A stretch of DNA of 64,000 bases from Pseudomonas sp. LB-090624 (GTDB lineage Bacteria; Pseudomonadota; Gammaproteobacteria; Pseudomonadales; Pseudomonadaceae). The position numbers and the translations under genes are program-made. The DNA is taken from assembly GCF_003205205.1 (NCBI RefSeq), contig NZ_QJRL01000008.1, positions 62,001-126,000 on the forward strand, in the 5' to 3' direction. Each line of letters opens with the position of its first letter. The first letter of the stretch is position 1. Shown piece by piece: positions 49,594 through 58,701 of the stretch. The notes beneath the pieces are model-generated. The model was given only the letters and a program-made list of their open reading frames with translations, had not been told where the DNA came from and did not search any database.

Positions 49594-50357
49594 CAAGCCT
49601 CCAGCAAGCGCCGTACGCGCTCCAGGTCTTCAGAGGTATCCACGCCCACGGCAGGCGCCTCGATGGCGTCCTCGACGTGGATGCGCACGCCGTGCCACAA
49701 CGCCCGTAGCTGCTCCAGCGCCTCGGTCTGCTCAAGCCAGCAAGGGCCCCAGCTGACAAAGTCTTGCAGGAAGCCGACGCGGTACGCGTACATGCCAATG
49801 TGGCGACGGTAGGGCACGTTCGGCGGCAGCAGGCTGCGGTCGCTGGCAAAGGCATCACGCGCCCAGGGCAGCGGCGCACGGCTGAAGCTCAAGGCCAGCC
49901 CGTTCTTGTCGCTGACCACTTTGACCGCATTCGGGTTGAACACGGTTTCTGGCGTGTGGATCGGCTCGGCCAGGGTGGCGATGCCAGCCTCTGGGTGGGC
50001 GGCCAGGTTAGCGGCCACCTGGTCGATGATCACCGGCGGGATCAACGGCTCGTCGCCCTGCACGTTGACCACGATGGCATCGGCGGGCAGGCCGAGGCGC
50101 GCGGCCACTTCGGCGAGGCGATCGGTGCCGGACTCATGGTCGGCACGGGTCAGCAGCACTTCGGCGCCAAAGGCCTGGCAGGCTTCAACGATGCTGGCAT
50201 CGTCGGTGGCGATGACCACACGGCTGGCGCCACTCTTGCGTGCCTGCTCCCACACATGCTGGACCATGGGCTTGCCCGCGATTTGCAGCAATGGCTTGCC
50301 CGGCAAGCGTGTAGAACGCAGCCGGGCAGGAATCACCACGGTGTAATCGAGGCTCAT
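49593..50357 (-). CDS. kdsB: 3-deoxy-manno-octulosonate cytidylyltransferase
   Basis: 254 aa. Activates KDO as CMP-KDO for LPS inner core. Nucleotidyltransferase motif [17 protein letters not shown], metal-binding [26 protein letters not shown] and the C-terminal [13 protein letters not shown]. Its ATG overlaps the stop of the Trm112-like gene (ATGA). Confidence 0.96.
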   Translation of the reverse strand: MSLDYTVVIPARLRSTRLPGKPLLQIAGKPMVQHVWEQARKSGASRVVIATDDASIVEACQAFGAEVLLTRADHESGTDRLAEVAARLGLPADAIVVNVQGDEPLIPPVIIDQVAANLAAHPEAGIATLAEPIHTPETVFNPNAVKVVSDKNGLALSFSRAPLPWARDAFASDRSLLPPNVPYRRHIGMYAYRVGFLQDFVSWGPCWLEQTEALEQLRALWHGVRIHVEDAIEAPAVGVDTSEDLERVRRLLEA

Positions 50358-50539
50358 TTGTCCAGACGCTCGTCGTCGGTAAGGGTGCGCGCCTCGCTTT
50401 CCAGCATGACCGGGATGCCGTCGCGAATCGGGTAGGCCAGGCCGGCGCCCTTGCTGATCAGCTCGGTCTTGTCGGCGCTGAGCTTGAGCGGGCCCTTGGT
50501 GATCGGGCAGGCCAGGATATCGAGCAGTTTGGTGTCCAT
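50354..50539 (-). CDS. Trm112/YcaR-family small protein
   Basis: 61 aa. Trm112 family: [18 protein letters not shown], then [16 protein letters not shown]. Only one of the usual cysteines (ACP) remains, so zinc binding is doubtful. Always found between lpxK and kdsB in gammaproteobacteria, with no firm function. Overlaps kdsB by 4 nt. Confidence 0.92.
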   Translation of the reverse strand: MDTKLLDILACPITKGPLKLSADKTELISKGAGLAYPIRDGIPVMLESEARTLTDDERLDK

Positions 50540-50583
50540 TGAAGGCTTCCTTTAGGCCAGGTGGCCGGAAATTGAAAACGGGC

Positions 50584-51585
50584 TCAGGGCTTGCGCAGCA
50601 GGCGCTGTAACTGGTTGTCGAACCAAGCGCTGAACGCCTGCGAGGGCTGCGCCTCGACGGCCAGGTACCACCAGTCGTCGGCGGCGAAGGCCCGGCACTT
50701 CACCGCGTCCTTCTCGGTCATGACCAGTGGCAGCGCCGGGCTGAAGGCCAGGCTCTGGGCGCTGAACTGCGCATGATCGGCAAACGGGTGCGGCACCGGC
50801 TGCCAGTTTAGCCCTAGCAGGGTATTGAAGAAACGTTGCGGGTTACCGATGCCGGCAACCGCATGCAGGCGCTGGCCTGGGGGGAAGTGGTCGAGGGTGC
50901 GCCGCTCGCCACTGCGCAGGTTGACCAGCGCCGACGGCTGCAGGCAAAAGCCGAAGCCGTCGCTGCGGTCTTCGCTGGCGCCGTTGAACAGCACCGCATC
51001 CGCATCGTGCAAGCGCTCCGCCGGCTCACGCAGGGGGCCGGCTGGCAGGCAAAGGCCGTTGCCCAGTCCACGGGCGGCGTCGATCAGTACCAGCTCCAGG
51101 TCACGGGCCAGGCGGTAGTGCTGCATGCCGTCGTCAGACAGGATCAGGTCCAATGGTTCACTGGCCAGTAACGCCTGCACGGCTCGTGAACGGTCGGGGT
51201 CGATCATCAGCGGCACACCGGTGCGCTGCACGATCAGCAGCGGCTCATCCCCGGCCTGTTCGGCAAGCTGGTCGGCCTGGACGCGCCAGGGCAGCTGTGG
51301 CGGCTTGGCACCATAGCCACGGCTGACGACGCCAACGTTCAGCCCTTGCTGGCGGCAGTGCGCGATCAACCAGAGGATCATCGGCGTCTTGCCGGTGCCC
51401 CCCACCGTGATGTTGCCCACCACGATGACCGGTACCGGGGCCCGGTAGCTGGCACTCTCGCCACTGAGAAAGCGCGCCCGCTTGCGCATGACCACACGGC
51501 GGTACAACGCCGCTAGCGGGCGCAGCAGCGCCAGCGCTGGATGCCCGGCGTACCAGGCAGCGAGCAAACGGTCGGCAATGGCCAT
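50584..51585 (-). CDS. lpxK: Tetraacyldisaccharide 4'-kinase
   Basis: 333 aa. Adds the 4'-phosphate to lipid A precursor at the inner membrane. N-terminal membrane-associated helix ([14 protein letters not shown]), P-loop [15 protein letters not shown], and conserved [27 protein letters not shown]. The ATG shares one base with the exbD stop (TGATG). Confidence 0.96.
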   Translation of the reverse strand: MAIADRLLAAWYAGHPALALLRPLAALYRRVVMRKRARFLSGESASYRAPVPVIVVGNITVGGTGKTPMILWLIAHCRQQGLNVGVVSRGYGAKPPQLPWRVQADQLAEQAGDEPLLIVQRTGVPLMIDPDRSRAVQALLASEPLDLILSDDGMQHYRLARDLELVLIDAARGLGNGLCLPAGPLREPAERLHDADAVLFNGASEDRSDGFGFCLQPSALVNLRSGERRTLDHFPPGQRLHAVAGIGNPQRFFNTLLGLNWQPVPHPFADHAQFSAQSLAFSPALPLVMTEKDAVKCRAFAADDWWYLAVEAQPSQAFSAWFDNQLQRLLRKP

Positions 51586-52019
51586 CAGGGCGTGCCCTGA
51601 GCCGCCTCGACCGTGGTCATGCGCAACTGGCTGAAACCGAGCTTGCCGGCAGCATCCATCGCAGTGACCACAGCCTGGTGCGGGGTCTTGCCGTCGGCAC
51701 TGATGGCCAGCGGCAGCGTGTTGTCGCCGCCGGACTCACGCTCGATGGCCTCGCTCAAGGTGGCCAGGTCGCTCTTGGGCAGCAAGTGGTTGTTCACCGA
51801 ATACACGCCTTCGGCGCTGATGGTGATTTCTACCAGCTTGCCCTGGTCGGCCGGCGCCGGCTCGGCGCTGCTGGCTTCGGGCAGCTCGACGCGAAGTTGG
51901 GTTTCGCGGGTGAAGGTGGTGGTCACCACGAAGAACAGCAGCAGGACGAACACCACGTCGATCAACGACGCCAGGTTGATGTCGACGTTTTCCCGCTGCC
52001 GATTGCGCCGGAACTTCAC
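51585..52019 (-). CDS. exbD: ExbD/TolR-family energy-transducing protein
   Basis: 144 aa from GTG overlapping the exbB stop by 4 nt. Short basic N terminus, one membrane span with the essential Asp ([23 protein letters not shown]), then a periplasmic domain. With ExbB it forms a proton-driven stator, here next to LPS genes rather than with tonB. Confidence 0.92.
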   Translation of the reverse strand: MKFRRNRQRENVDINLASLIDVVFVLLLFFVVTTTFTRETQLRVELPEASSAEPAPADQGKLVEITISAEGVYSVNNHLLPKSDLATLSEAIERESGGDNTLPLAISADGKTPHQAVVTAMDAAGKLGFSQLRMTTVEAAQGTP

Positions 52020-52651
52020 GCCTTGCCTCCGGCCACTTCCACTTCACGGTCTCCCTGGATCACTTCTACCAACTTGATTGCTTCCTGCTCCATGCCCACC
52101 ACCAGTTCATCGATGCGGCGCAGCAGGAAGCGGTGGAAGAACACGGCCGGGATACCGACCATCAGGCCAGCCGCAGTGGTAACCAGCGCTTTCGAAATAC
52201 CACCTGCAAGCACCGCGGCGTTGGCGGTCATCTGCGAGCCCATGAAGGCGCTGAAGATGTCGATCATGCCCAGCACGGTACCCAGCAGGCCCAGCAACGG
52301 GGCCATGGCGGCGATGGTACCCAGGGTGCTGATGTAGCGCTCCAGCTCGTGGATGACGCGCGAGGCAGCTTCCTCGATGCACTCTTTCATGATTTCGCGA
52401 CCATGGCGCGAGTTGGCGAGGCCCGCTGCCAGGATTTCCCCCAGTGGCGAATCGGCCCGCAGCGCCTTGAGCTTGTCACTGGTCAGTTGCTTGTCCTTGA
52501 TCCACATCCACACCTGGCCCAGCAGGTGGGGCGGGGTGACGCGGCTGGCACGCAGGGTCCACAGGCGCTCGACGACGATAGCCATGGCAACGATGGAACT
52601 CAGAATGATCGGCAGCATCATCCAACCACCGGACTTGACCAATTCCCACAC
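52016..52651 (-). CDS. exbB: ExbB/TolQ-family proton channel protein
   Basis: 211 aa from GTG (VWELVKSGGWMMLPIIL), with AAGGGG 8 nt upstream; this gives the usual length. MotA/TolQ/ExbB domain with three membrane spans, cytoplasmic loop, and LGLLGTVLGMIDIFSAFM plus ALVTTAAGLMVGIPAVFFHRFL. First gene of the exbB-exbD-lpxK-Trm112-kdsB-phosphatase-murB chain. Confidence 0.92.
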   Translation of the reverse strand: MWELVKSGGWMMLPIILSSIVAMAIVVERLWTLRASRVTPPHLLGQVWMWIKDKQLTSDKLKALRADSPLGEILAAGLANSRHGREIMKECIEEAASRVIHELERYISTLGTIAAMAPLLGLLGTVLGMIDIFSAFMGSQMTANAAVLAGGISKALVTTAAGLMVGIPAVFFHRFLLRRIDELVVGMEQEAIKLVEVIQGDREVEVAGGKA

Positions 52652-52753
52652 AGTAAACGCCCCTTCGGAAAAAGGCCGCCACTCTACCATAGGCGCGCCG
52701 GGGGCTCATCTGCCGGAGGTCAGGGAATTGGGGGGTGGGGCTGACGGGTGCTT

Positions 52754-53026
52754 GGCGTTACAGGTTCAGCGCCCATGAGATCGAGCGCCGCCCGCGCGGC
52801 GCATCGCGAGCTCCGCTCGCTCCTACCTTTGTTTATGGCCAGTAACGCCTGTGACAGGCGCGCGCGACCGCCTTGTATGTACGACGCGATATCCCGTCAT
52901 GCCCCAGGGCGAACGCGCGCAGATCCCGCAGGCATAATTGGCCCGAAACAAGCGTAGGAGCGAGCACAGCTCGCGATGCGCCGCGCGGGCGGCGCTCGAT
53001 CTCATGGGCGCTAAACCTGTAACGCC
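52754..53026 (-). repeat. Large palindromic repeat, copy D (extended arms)
   Basis: The common core (GATCGAGC...GCTCGATC) is preceded by GGCGTTACAGGTTCAGCGCC and followed by its inverse with one mismatch, so arms reach about 90 bp. Weaker symmetry continues some 15 bp further each side. Same orientation as copy B. It lies between the exbB start and the comEC stop. Confidence 0.92.
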
Positions 53027-53046
53027 GTACACCCAGCAGTCCCCCT

Positions 53047-55260
53047 TTAATCCTGTTGAGCCCGCCAAAACCGTCGCTGCCCCCGAACGAACTCAACGTC
53101 TCCCAGCCGCCCCAACACCAACCGCAACGCCCCCTCCACCGCCGTATCATGCACCACCACCCCATGTCGCCCATACCGCTCCACCACCTGCACATGCGGG
53201 TGCCCGAAGCTGTTGTTGCGCCCTCGTGAAATCAATACCCCCCGCGGCGCGGTCGCCCGGATGAACGCCTCGGTGGACGAGCTGCGGCTGCCATGGTGCG
53301 GCGCCTGCAGCCAGTCGATACGCGGCGCTTCAGTCTCTGCCAGCCAGGCCCGTTCGGCCGCTGCCTCCATATCCCCCGCCAGCAGCAAGCGCTCGCCCTG
53401 CGCCTCTATCAACAGCACGCAGGAACGGTCATTGCTGCTCTGCCCGTCCGCCCAGCGCCAGAGCGAAAAATGCACGCCATCCCAGTCCCATTGTTCGCCA
53501 CTGACGCAAGGCTGCAATTGCACGTCATCCAGCGCTTCCCCACCGATCGCCCGCCTGACCGGCAGACCACGTTGTATTGCCGCAGCACCGCCAGCATGGT
53601 CAGCATGTGCATGGCTGATCACCATCAGGTCAAGGCTGCCCACCCCCAGCTTGCGCAGCGTCGGCAGCACCACCCGCTCCCCTAGGTCGCTTTCCCCCCT
53701 GGCCGGCCCGGCATCGTAGAGCAGGTTGTGATGCCGAGTCCGCAGCAGCACCGCCAGCCCCTGACCGACATCCAATTGCCAGACCTCGACCTGGCCGAAC
53801 GGCACCGGCTCCCTGGGTACCCACAGCGCCAGCAACATGACCCCACCCAGCCCGCGCAAAGGCACGCCACGGGGCAGCAGCACCAGCAGCGCACCCAGCA
53901 CCACCAGTAGCCAGGCCCACCCTGGCAGCGCCGGGGGCACCCACGCCGGGCGCTGCTGCGCCACCAACGCCAGCAACCGGAACAGCCCGTCCAGCAGGCC
54001 ACCCGCCAGCCACAGCAACGCTTCCCCTACCCCACCCAGCGGCAGCAGCACTGTACCCAGCAACGCCATCGGCAACACCGCCAGGCTGACCCATGGCACC
54101 GCGACAAGATTGGCCAGCGGCGCACTCAGGCTCACCGGCAACCCCGTGGCCAGCAACACTGGCAGCAAGCCGATGGCGATCACCCATTGCGCACGGGTCC
54201 AGGCCTGCCAGGGCCGCCAACCGCCCAAACGGCCGCTGAAGCAATAGATGAGCGTGGCCACGGCGGCAAACGACAGCCAGAACCCAGGCAGCAGCGCCGC
54301 CAGCGGCTCGACCAGCAGCACCACGACCAGCGCCAGCAGCAGCGGCAGCAGCGCACCGAGGTGGCGAAAGCGCAGGCGCCACAACAGCACGACTGCCAGC
54401 ATCAGGCAGGCACGCTGCACCGGCACACCCGCCCCGGCCAGCCAACCGTAGGCCAGCGCAGCCGCCATGGCCAGGCCACAGGACCACGGCAGCCAAGGCA
54501 ACCGAGCGGGCCACAACCCCCAATGCGCCAGCCCGGCGACCAGGCCGTACAGCAAACCGGCCACCAGGCCGATGTGTTGGCCCGAGATCACCAGCAGGTG
54601 CACCGTACCGGTGGCCTGCAACGTCTGCCAATCCTCTCGGGCCAGGCCCGCGCCGTCGCCAAGCACCAGTGCCACCAATGCGGCCTGCCGGCCATTGGCG
54701 TCGACCGCCAGCAAGCGCTGGCGCAGTGCATCGCGCCAACCACCCGTTACCGGCGCCAGCATTTGCCCGGTTTTTACCGTACCGGTGGCGCCCACCCGAC
54801 GCGCCAGCAGTTGCGCCTCACGGTCGGGGCCATGTGGGTTGAGCAGCCCGGCCGGGCGCTGCAAGGTCACGGCCAGCCGCCACTGCTCACCCGCCCGCAG
54901 TGGCGGCCCGTCGAACCAGTTCAGTTGCAGCCGTCGCGGCAGTTCGGCCCGCCGCGAGCGTGCCGCCTCCACTTCGAAACGCACGCCCTGCGCAGTTCGG
55001 GCTGGCAAGCCCACCACCCGCCCCTCCAGCCACAAGGTACGGCCATCCAGGCCGGCAGCCAGTCGATCATCGAGGGCCTGCTGTGCAGACCAGCACGCCC
55101 AACACAGGCCCAGCAGGAAACAGCCCAACGGCCAAGCGCGGGTAACCAGGCTGACGGCAGCGCAGGCAGCCAGCGTTAGCAACCATCCGACCGATGGCAA
55201 TCCGGGGAGAAAGCCCAGGCAGATCAGCCCGAGCGCGAGCGCAAACATCCCTGTGCGCAT
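53047..55260 (-). CDS. comEC: ComEC/Rec2 DNA-uptake channel
   Basis: 737 aa from MRTGMFALALGLICLG, with GGAG 9 nt upstream. N-terminal membrane segments and DUF4131-type domain, a Competence domain with about ten hydrophobic helices (VHLLVISGQHIGLVAGLLYG signature), and a C-terminal metallo-beta-lactamase domain from about 490 with the metal motif ISHAHADHAGG and HHGSRSSS. Takes single-stranded DNA across the inner membrane in competent bacteria. Confidence 0.93.
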   Translation of the reverse strand: MRTGMFALALGLICLGFLPGLPSVGWLLTLAACAAVSLVTRAWPLGCFLLGLCWACWSAQQALDDRLAAGLDGRTLWLEGRVVGLPARTAQGVRFEVEAARSRRAELPRRLQLNWFDGPPLRAGEQWRLAVTLQRPAGLLNPHGPDREAQLLARRVGATGTVKTGQMLAPVTGGWRDALRQRLLAVDANGRQAALVALVLGDGAGLAREDWQTLQATGTVHLLVISGQHIGLVAGLLYGLVAGLAHWGLWPARLPWLPWSCGLAMAAALAYGWLAGAGVPVQRACLMLAVVLLWRLRFRHLGALLPLLLALVVVLLVEPLAALLPGFWLSFAAVATLIYCFSGRLGGWRPWQAWTRAQWVIAIGLLPVLLATGLPVSLSAPLANLVAVPWVSLAVLPMALLGTVLLPLGGVGEALLWLAGGLLDGLFRLLALVAQQRPAWVPPALPGWAWLLVVLGALLVLLPRGVPLRGLGGVMLLALWVPREPVPFGQVEVWQLDVGQGLAVLLRTRHHNLLYDAGPARGESDLGERVVLPTLRKLGVGSLDLMVISHAHADHAGGAAAIQRGLPVRRAIGGEALDDVQLQPCVSGEQWDWDGVHFSLWRWADGQSSNDRSCVLLIEAQGERLLLAGDMEAAAERAWLAETEAPRIDWLQAPHHGSRSSSTEAFIRATAPRGVLISRGRNNSFGHPHVQVVERYGRHGVVVHDTAVEGALRLVLGRLGDVEFVRGQRRFWRAQQD

Positions 55261-55402
55261 GAGGTAGAGCTCCAGAAGGCAGATCACCTGCTGAGGCATA
55301 GCCCAATTGCCGACAAAGCTCGCTAAACAATTGTCACAAACTCTAAACAAGGCTGATCGGGAATAAGGGCATACTGCCCGGATCAACGCTCCGGGAGCCT
55401 AC

Positions 55403-56035
55403 ATGCCGCGCCGACTGTTCAAACGCTACATGCCGGACCCGACCAGCATTCGGGAACACAAGTCGTTACGCTTTTTCGGCAAGTTGCTGCACGACCCGAA
55501 TCTCTGGCACCTGAACCGCCACTCGGTGGCACGGGCCATGGGCGTAGGCCTGTTCGCGGCGCTGATCCCCATGCCGGCGCAGATGCTGCTGGCCGCCGCG
55601 TTGGCCATCCCGTTGCGCGGCAACCTGCCGATCGCGGTCAGCCTGGTGTGGCTGACCAACCCGCTGACCATGCCGCCGGTGTTCTTCGTCACCTACATGA
55701 CCGGCGCCTGGCTGATGCAGGTACCGCCGCGCACCCTGCCCGACGCGCTGACCTTCCAGTGGATCACCGACCAGCTGTCGACGCTGTGGCAACCCTTTCT
55801 GCTGGGCTCGGTCGTGTGCGGTGTGGTGCTGGGCATCCTTGGCTACTTCACCACCATGCTCTACTGGCGCTGGTGGGTGGGCCGGCAGTGGCGCCTGCGC
55901 CAATGCCGGTGCAAGGCTTCAGGCACGCATGCCGCGGCCGCTGACCAGCAAGCGAACGCACAGCATGTAGAGCACCGCAGTGGCCACCAGCATGAAGGTG
56001 ATCGCAGTGCCAATGCTGATATCCGACACCCCTAG
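55403..56035 (+). CDS. DUF2062 membrane protein
   Basis: 210 aa. DUF2062: [59 protein letters not shown], two to three hydrophobic segments, and a last span near 135-160. Function unknown. The final 40 residues (after RQWRLRQCRC) are hydrophilic, His/Ala-rich and unlike the family, and run antisense through the end of the ABC permease gene for 117 nt. This suggests a lost stop codon or a frameshift near 55900. Confidence 0.85.
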   Translation: MPRRLFKRYMPDPTSIREHKSLRFFGKLLHDPNLWHLNRHSVARAMGVGLFAALIPMPAQMLLAAALAIPLRGNLPIAVSLVWLTNPLTMPPVFFVTYMTGAWLMQVPPRTLPDALTFQWITDQLSTLWQPFLLGSVVCGVVLGILGYFTTMLYWRWWVGRQWRLRQCRCKASGTHAAAADQQANAQHVEHRSGHQHEGDRSANADIRHP

Positions 56036-56698
56036 AATCCCGTAGCGGAACGAGTTGACCATGTGCAGCACCGGGTTGGCCAGCGACACGGTCTGCCAGA
56101 ACGGCGGCAGCAGGTTGATCGAGTAGAACACCCCGCCCAGGTAGGTCAACGGCGTCAGCACGAAGGTCGGGATGATCGAGATATCGTCGAAGTTGCGCGC
56201 AAACACCGCATTGACGAAGCCCAGCAACGAGAAGATGGTGGCGGTCAGCAGCACAACGACCACCGTCACCCCCAGGTGATGCACCTGCAGGTCGGTGAAG
56301 AACATCGACAGGATGGTCACGATCACCCCCACCGCCAAACCACGCAGCACCCCACCCAGCACATAGCCGACAAGAATGGTGTGCGGCGATACCGGCGATA
56401 CCATCAACTCTTCGATCGAGCGCTGGAACTTGCTGCCGAAGAAGCTCGATACCACGTTGCCGTAGGAGTTGGTGATCACCGACATCATGATCAGCCCCGG
56501 CACGATGTACTGCATGTAGGTGAAGCCGCCCATGTCGCCGATCTGCCGGCCAATCAAGTTACCGAAGATGACGAAGTACAGCACCATGGTGATCGCAGGC
56601 GGCAGTAGCGTTTGCGGCCAGATGCGCAGGAAGCGCCGCACTTCGCGGTAGACGATGGTGTTCAAAGCGACCCAGTTGGTGCGCAGTTCCACACTCAT
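55919..56698 (-). CDS. ABC-2 type permease (YadH-like)
   Basis: 259 aa from MSVELRTNWVALNTIVYREVRRFL. Six hydrophobic segments and the ABC-2 signature around LGGVFYSINLLPPFWQTVSLANPVLHMVNSFRYGILG. The ATG overlaps the ATPase stop by 4 nt. Partner of the next gene; YadGH-like exporters have an unproven substrate, perhaps a lipid or glycan. Confidence 0.92.
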   Translation of the reverse strand: MSVELRTNWVALNTIVYREVRRFLRIWPQTLLPPAITMVLYFVIFGNLIGRQIGDMGGFTYMQYIVPGLIMMSVITNSYGNVVSSFFGSKFQRSIEELMVSPVSPHTILVGYVLGGVLRGLAVGVIVTILSMFFTDLQVHHLGVTVVVVLLTATIFSLLGFVNAVFARNFDDISIIPTFVLTPLTYLGGVFYSINLLPPFWQTVSLANPVLHMVNSFRYGILGVSDISIGTAITFMLVATAVLYMLCVRLLVSGRGMRA

Positions 56699-57627
56699 AC
56701 GGCCACCTTCGACAGGTTTTTTTCCACCAGGGACACGAACAGCTCCTCGAGACGGTTGGTCTTGTTGCGCAGGCTTTGCACTTCGATGTTCTGCAGTGCC
56801 AGCTGGCCGAACAGCGCGGTGATGCCAACCTCCTTGTCCACCTGCACTTCCAGGGTGTGCGGGGTCAGTAGCCGGCAGGGGTAACCCTGCAATACCGGCG
56901 CCGTGGCCAGGTCCTGCTTGAGGTCGAGCACGAAGGTTTCCACATGCAGTTTGCCCAGCAACTGGCGCATGCTGGTGTTCTCGACAATGGTGCCATGGTC
57001 GATGATGCCGATGTTGCGGCACAGCTGCTCAGCCTCCTCAAGGTAGTGGGTGGTGAGGATGATGGTGATGCCCTTCTGGTTCAGCTCGGTGAGGAAGCTC
57101 CACATCGAGCGGCGCAGCTCGATATCCACCCCGGCGGTAGGTTCGTCCAGGATCAGCAGCCGCGGTTCGTGGATCAATGCACGGGCAATCATCAGACGCC
57201 GCTTCATGCCGCCGGACAACGAGCGCGACTGCACATCGCGTTTGTCCCACAGGCCCAGTTGGGTCAGGTACTGCTCGGCGCGTTCCTTGGCCAGCTTGGG
57301 CGGGATGCCGTAGTACCCGGCCTGGGTCACGACGATGTCGAAGGTTTTTTCGAACTGGTTGAAGTTGAATTCTTGCGGCACTACCCCCAGGCAACGCTTG
57401 AGCGCTGAGGGCTCGCGGTCCAGGTCGTGACCGAACACGTTCACTGTGCCGCTGGTCTTGTTCACCAGGGTCGAGAGAATGCCGATGGTGGTGGATTTAC
57501 CGGCGCCGTTGGGGCCGAGCAAGGCGAAGAAGTCGCCTTCGGCAACATCGAGGTCGATGCCTTTGAGGGCCTGAAAGCCATTGCCGTAGGTCTTGGTCAG
57601 CTGTCGGATGGACAGGGCAGAACTCAT
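56695..57627 (-). CDS. ABC transporter ATP-binding protein (YadG-like)
   Basis: 310 aa. Walker A GPNGAGKST near 40, Q-loop VVPQEFNFN, signature LSGGMKRRLMIARAL, Walker B LLILDEPTAGVD and H-loop TTHYLEEAE, followed by a C-terminal extension of about 90 residues seen in ABC-2 exporters. First gene of the two-gene exporter. Confidence 0.94.
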   Translation of the reverse strand: MSSALSIRQLTKTYGNGFQALKGIDLDVAEGDFFALLGPNGAGKSTTIGILSTLVNKTSGTVNVFGHDLDREPSALKRCLGVVPQEFNFNQFEKTFDIVVTQAGYYGIPPKLAKERAEQYLTQLGLWDKRDVQSRSLSGGMKRRLMIARALIHEPRLLILDEPTAGVDIELRRSMWSFLTELNQKGITIILTTHYLEEAEQLCRNIGIIDHGTIVENTSMRQLLGKLHVETFVLDLKQDLATAPVLQGYPCRLLTPHTLEVQVDKEVGITALFGQLALQNIEVQSLRNKTNRLEELFVSLVEKNLSKVAV

Positions 57628-57740
57628 AGCGGGTCGCTTACCGAAGAAAAAGGTGCAGGGACGCGCCAGGCGAAGTCACTGGCGCAGTGAGTGCGGCCCA
57701 TGGTGCAAGGCCTGGCCGCACAAGTACAGTCATGTGTATT

Positions 57741-57753
57741 GATAGTGACTATC
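57741..57753. promoter_or_regulatory. Palindrome upstream of the YadGH exporter
   Basis: GATAGTGACTATC, a 13-bp palindrome with a 3-bp centre, 114 bp before the ATPase gene and just past the GST stop codon. Possible operator; the regulator is unknown. Confidence 0.3.
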
Positions 57754-57773
57754 GAACCAGCCGCGGTGTTCGA

Positions 57774-58397
57774 TCAGGTGAGTGCGGTCATCACGGCTGC
57801 CTGGTAGGCCGGGCGGGCCTTGAGGCGCTCGTACCAGGCCTGCAGATGGTACATGGCCGGGCGCTCGATGGGCATTTCGAACCAGGCGTAGATAAAGCTA
57901 CCCAGTGGGATGTCGCCCATGCCGATCTGGTCACCGGACAGATACGGTTGCGTGGCCAGGGTTTCGTCGGCGATGGCCAGCAACTGGGCGCACTGCTTGT
58001 GCGCGGCATTGATCGCGACCCAGTCGCGCTGGTCTTCCGGCGTGCGCAGCAGGCCCCAGAACAGCGGGCGGAACGGTGTAGCGAAGGACGAAGTGGTCCA
58101 ATCCATCCACTTGTCAGCCAGGGCGCGTTGGCGCGGGTCTTCCAGGTACCAGCCCTGCTCTGCGCCGTATTCGGCACACAGGTAGCGGACGATGGTGTTG
58201 GACTCCCATAACGTCAGGTCGCCGTCCTCCAGCACCGGTACCAGGCCATTGGGGTTGCGGGCGCGGTAGTGCGGCTCGTTGATCACACCAAAGGCGCCAC
58301 CGGCATCGATGGACTCGAAGCTAAGGCCCAGTTCGTGGGCGATCCACAGCGCCTTGCGCACATTGCTCGAATTCTTGCGGCCCCAGATCTTCAGCAT
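57774..58397 (-). CDS. Glutathione S-transferase family protein
   Basis: 207 aa from MLKIWGRKNSSNVRKALWIAHELGLSFE with AAAGGA upstream. Thioredoxin-like N-terminal domain with Ser-Ser near 10-11 where the active Ser/Cys is expected, glutathione-binding NGLVPVLEDGDLTLWESNTIVRYL, and a helical C-terminal domain. Substrate unknown; class cannot be fixed from sequence alone. Confidence 0.9.
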   Translation of the reverse strand: MLKIWGRKNSSNVRKALWIAHELGLSFESIDAGGAFGVINEPHYRARNPNGLVPVLEDGDLTLWESNTIVRYLCAEYGAEQGWYLEDPRQRALADKWMDWTTSSFATPFRPLFWGLLRTPEDQRDWVAINAAHKQCAQLLAIADETLATQPYLSGDQIGMGDIPLGSFIYAWFEMPIERPAMYHLQAWYERLKARPAYQAAVMTALT

Positions 58398-58456
58398 GGC
58401 AACGTCCTTTTGAATGCGGAGGTGGCACAGTCTACTCCAGACTTTCACCGCCTGTA

Positions 58457-58491
58457 CTGGCCTCTTCGCGGGACAAGCCCGCTGCCACAGG
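58457..58491. repeat. REP-type palindrome (35 bp)
   Basis: CTGGCCTCTTCGCGGGACAAGCCCGCTGCCACAGG-like single copy upstream of the GST gene; the length and pattern of the P. putida REP family. Confidence 0.7.
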
Positions 58492-58620
58492 TCCAGAATT
58501 GAGCAAGACAGTCGCTCCCACCACCGGCTTCAAGCTACTGGTATTCCTCTGGGGTTTACCCGCCAATGAGCCGGTACAGGCGTATGAATGAACTGAAACT
58601 CCCACCGCCACACCCTGTCA

Positions 58621-58641
58621 CTGTTCTGAACAGACTGTTCA
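58621..58641. promoter_or_regulatory. Overlapping palindromes upstream of fadE
   Basis: CTGTTCTGAACAG (6-1-6) and TGAACAGACTGTTCA (5-5-5) overlap, 60-80 bp before the fadE ATG. The second loosely recalls the GAAAC-N4-GTTTC shape of PsrA sites, but the bases differ. Confidence 0.4.
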
Positions 58642-58701
58642 CAGCGTGGCGTCTAAGCTGTCTGGAACGGCTCAAGCCCTTGGTTCCAAGGAGGACCGAT
58701 T

